The translations under genes were made by a program, and so were the position numbers. A model generated the notes under the pieces. The model made no database searches and had not been told where the DNA came from. It saw nothing but the letters and a program-made list of their open reading frames with translations. From assembly GCA_004124875.1 (NCBI GenBank), contig SCKJ01000006.1, positions 186,001-250,000 on the forward strand: 64,000 nt of DNA, in the 5' to 3' direction. This document shows positions 62,401-64,000 of this stretch, piece after piece. The stretch comes from Fidelibacterota bacterium (lineage in GTDB: Bacteria; Fidelibacterota; Marinisomatia; SCGC-AAA003-L08; TS1B11). How positions within the stretch are numbered: the stretch's first letter is position 1; each line of letters starts with the position of its first letter.

Positions 62401-63351
62401 ATGAGCACTATTCTCATTACCGGATCGTCAGGCTATTTGGGGACCGAGCTGTGCCGCAAGCTCGAGAGCGACGATGCCGTCACAGCGATCATCGGGGTCG
62501 ATCTGGCCCGGCCCGCCGAGGCCTTCTCGAAGCTGACCTTTTACGAGCGGGACTGCACCGGCGACATGCGCGACATCTTCGAGGCCCACGCCATCGACAC
62601 CGTCGTGCACATGGTCTTCGTCCTCGATATGCTGCACGACAAGCGCCGGATGCGGCATATCAACGTTGACAGCATGGAGAATGTGCTCGGCCACTGCCAC
62701 GCCGCCGGTGTCGGGCGCATTTTTGTCACCAGCAGCAGCACGGCTTACGGGGCGCACAAAGACAATCCGGTGCCGCTTAAGGAGGAACATCCTCTGCGGG
62801 GCAACAAGGCCTACCAGTACTCGTTCGATAAAAACCTGGTGGAAGCACTGTTGGCCACCTATCAGGCGGAGCATCCCGATTGCGATGTGATCATCGCCCG
62901 GGCCGCCATTGTGCTGGGACCGAATGTGGACAATTTCCTAGGCCGTTACCTGACCAAGCCCATCGTGCCGTGGCTCATCCGCGGTCAGAAGATGCAGTTT
63001 GTGCATGAAGCCGACGCCCGTGAAGCCCTCTACGTGCTGGCCACCGAGGCCGGACGGGGCGTCTACAATGTGGGTCCACCGGACAGTGTCGATCCGGCTG
63101 CTGTGGCGCGGGAAAATGGCGGGCGTCTGCTGAGGCTGCCGGCCTGGCTGCTGCGGCCGGTGACGCAAATCGCCTGGTGGCTGCGCCTGCGCTTCCTCAC
63201 CGAAGCGCCGGGCGGGATGATCCTGTTCATCCAGCACTCGTGGGTCGTCGATGGCAGCAAACTGGAGCGGGAAACCTCGTTCCGCTACCGGCACACCTCA
63301 CGACAGGCGCTACAGACCGTGTTTGACCGCAAGAAAGAAGCTGCGGTGTGA
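62401..63351 (+). CDS. NAD-dependent epimerase/dehydratase (extended SDR)
   Basis: Rossmann-fold enzyme of 316 residues. NAD-binding TGSSGYLG at 7-14 and catalytic Tyr140-x3-Lys144 (YSFDK). The substrate is probably a nucleotide sugar or related hydroxylated compound. GGAGG at about 62389 precedes the ATG, and a longer frame starting 63 bases upstream is not preferred. The stop overlaps the next ORF as TGATG. Confidence 0.88.
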   Translation: MSTILITGSSGYLGTELCRKLESDDAVTAIIGVDLARPAEAFSKLTFYERDCTGDMRDIFEAHAIDTVVHMVFVLDMLHDKRRMRHINVDSMENVLGHCHAAGVGRIFVTSSSTAYGAHKDNPVPLKEEHPLRGNKAYQYSFDKNLVEALLATYQAEHPDCDVIIARAAIVLGPNVDNFLGRYLTKPIVPWLIRGQKMQFVHEADAREALYVLATEAGRGVYNVGPPDSVDPAAVARENGGRLLRLPAWLLRPVTQIAWWLRLRFLTEAPGGMILFIQHSWVVDGSKLERETSFRYRHTSRQALQTVFDRKKEAAV

Positions 63352-64000
63352 TGGCGCATAACATGGCACGACTCTGCATCGCCACGGCGCTCATCCTCCT
63401 TGCTCCTCTCGCAGGCCAGAAAGGCTTTACCACCCATGTAATGAGCCTCATTGGCTGGCAGGAGTCAAGTTTGCGCGAAGCACTTGGCAATGCGAGCATC
63501 ACCTCGTTTGGGGAGGTTCAGGGTACATTGGTTGATATGGTTCTTACTGGCGCTGGCGGCGATTTTATCAGCCTCTCTTCAGATGGAGATAATTTTTATT
63601 TATGCCATTATGATTTCAACGGAACCAAAAAATGGCTGATTTCGCACCCTCTTGGACGGACCACACGAAAAGTTGAGAGATTAGTTGTCTCCGAGGATGG
63701 TACAGCAATTGTTGTTCAAGGAGGCGACCAAGCTATTGAATCATATGCGAATTGGATATTCGATGGTACCGGCTCGCTTTTATTTTCTGATGTAGATGCT
63801 TCCGGGATATATTATCCCTCACCAAATGGCGATCATTTTGTCAGGGATTCAGATGATTTGGATGGCCAGCTTGAGATATATCAGCGTGATGGCAGTCCAA
63901 TCGAATTCAATCTTCCCGACAGGTTCGCATCAGGAAAGGTGAAGGAACGTTTTGTTGACGATGACCATTTATTGATATATCAGGAAAGGGTAGTTGATTC
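63351..64000 (+). CDS. Secreted beta-rich protein, unknown function (3' end outside window)
   Basis: Frame open from ATG 63351 to the end of the window, 216 codons with no stop. Signal peptide at the start (LCIATALILLAPLAGQ). The mature part has recurrent Asp/Gly-rich turns (SLSSDGDNFYLCHYD, VVSEDGTAIVVQGGD, FDGTGSLLFSD), a pattern of a beta-propeller or other repeat fold. No family named. GC drops after about 63540. It is coupled to the epimerase by TGATG. Confidence 0.75.
   Translation, partial: MAHNMARLCIATALILLAPLAGQKGFTTHVMSLIGWQESSLREALGNASITSFGEVQGTLVDMVLTGAGGDFISLSSDGDNFYLCHYDFNGTKKWLISHPLGRTTRKVERLVVSEDGTAIVVQGGDQAIESYANWIFDGTGSLLFSDVDASGIYYPSPNGDHFVRDSDDLDGQLEIYQRDGSPIEFNLPDRFASGKVKERFVDDDHLLIYQERVVD

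Overview
The window is 64 kb of a GC-rich, gene-dense bacterial chromosome. No rRNA, tRNA or CRISPR array was seen. The organism looks Gram-negative and probably belongs to the FCB superphylum. The clues are a secreted protease ending in a type IX secretion (T9SS) sorting domain with a YPNPFNP motif, many small lipoproteins, an outer-membrane-like propeller/barrel protein, Xer/RluD/LspA/DksA/IleS synteny and an LPS-type glycosyltransferase locus. Marinimicrobia, Calditrichota or a similar lineage is a reasonable guess, but this is inference only. Several conserved genes end in TAG, so the standard code is in use.

Layout. (1) 1-7.1 kb: the 3' part of a division and cell wall cluster on the + strand, ftsW(partial)-murG-murC-murB-ftsQ-ftsA-ftsZ, closed by a bidirectional terminator. 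(2) 7.1-20.2 kb: rpmB, an orphan histidine kinase, a YfhO-like membrane protein, a polysaccharide flippase, two sugar-phosphate nucleotidyltransferases, four glycosyltransferases and a TPR protein, forming a surface glycan assembly locus. (3) 20.2-29.8 kb: a minus-strand housekeeping run, hpf, pckA, xer, rluD, lspA, dksA-like, ileS and htrA. (4) 29.8-33.9 kb: a lower-GC accessory island. Its three genes overlap head to tail, and two are broken: a tail-fibre-like secreted protein with two in-frame TAG codons, and an M4 metalloprotease with a TAA after its signal peptide and a frameshift before its T9SS tail. (5) 34-41.7 kb: lipoproteins, mutM, three tandem lipoprotein paralogues (the third with an in-frame TAG), a DMT exporter, glutamate dehydrogenase and small unknowns. 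(6) 41.7-49.7 kb: DoxX, a thioredoxin-like protein, a Crp/Fnr regulator, then cstA, M20 and M28 peptidases and a metallo-beta-lactamase-fold enzyme, consistent with peptide and amino acid use. (7) 49.7-57.4 kb: a protease/propeller/barrel protein, an ArsR-DUF302-rhodanese-FmdB operon, an SLC13 permease and a DUF1015 protein. (8) 57.6-64 kb: a Na/phosphate symporter with PhoU, arsenate reductase, a heptamer repeat array, an lrp-glnA operon, an SDR epimerase and a partial secreted protein running off the end.

The parts suggest a heterotroph that takes up and degrades peptides (CstA, peptidases, glutamate dehydrogenase, PEP carboxykinase), controls nitrogen through an Lrp-like protein beside glnA, and builds a surface glycan. 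The most unusual material is the decaying secreted-protein island and nearby lipoprotein array, with four in-frame stops and one frameshift within about 8 kb, and the dispersed and tandem repeats between genes. No clear defence or mobile system was found.
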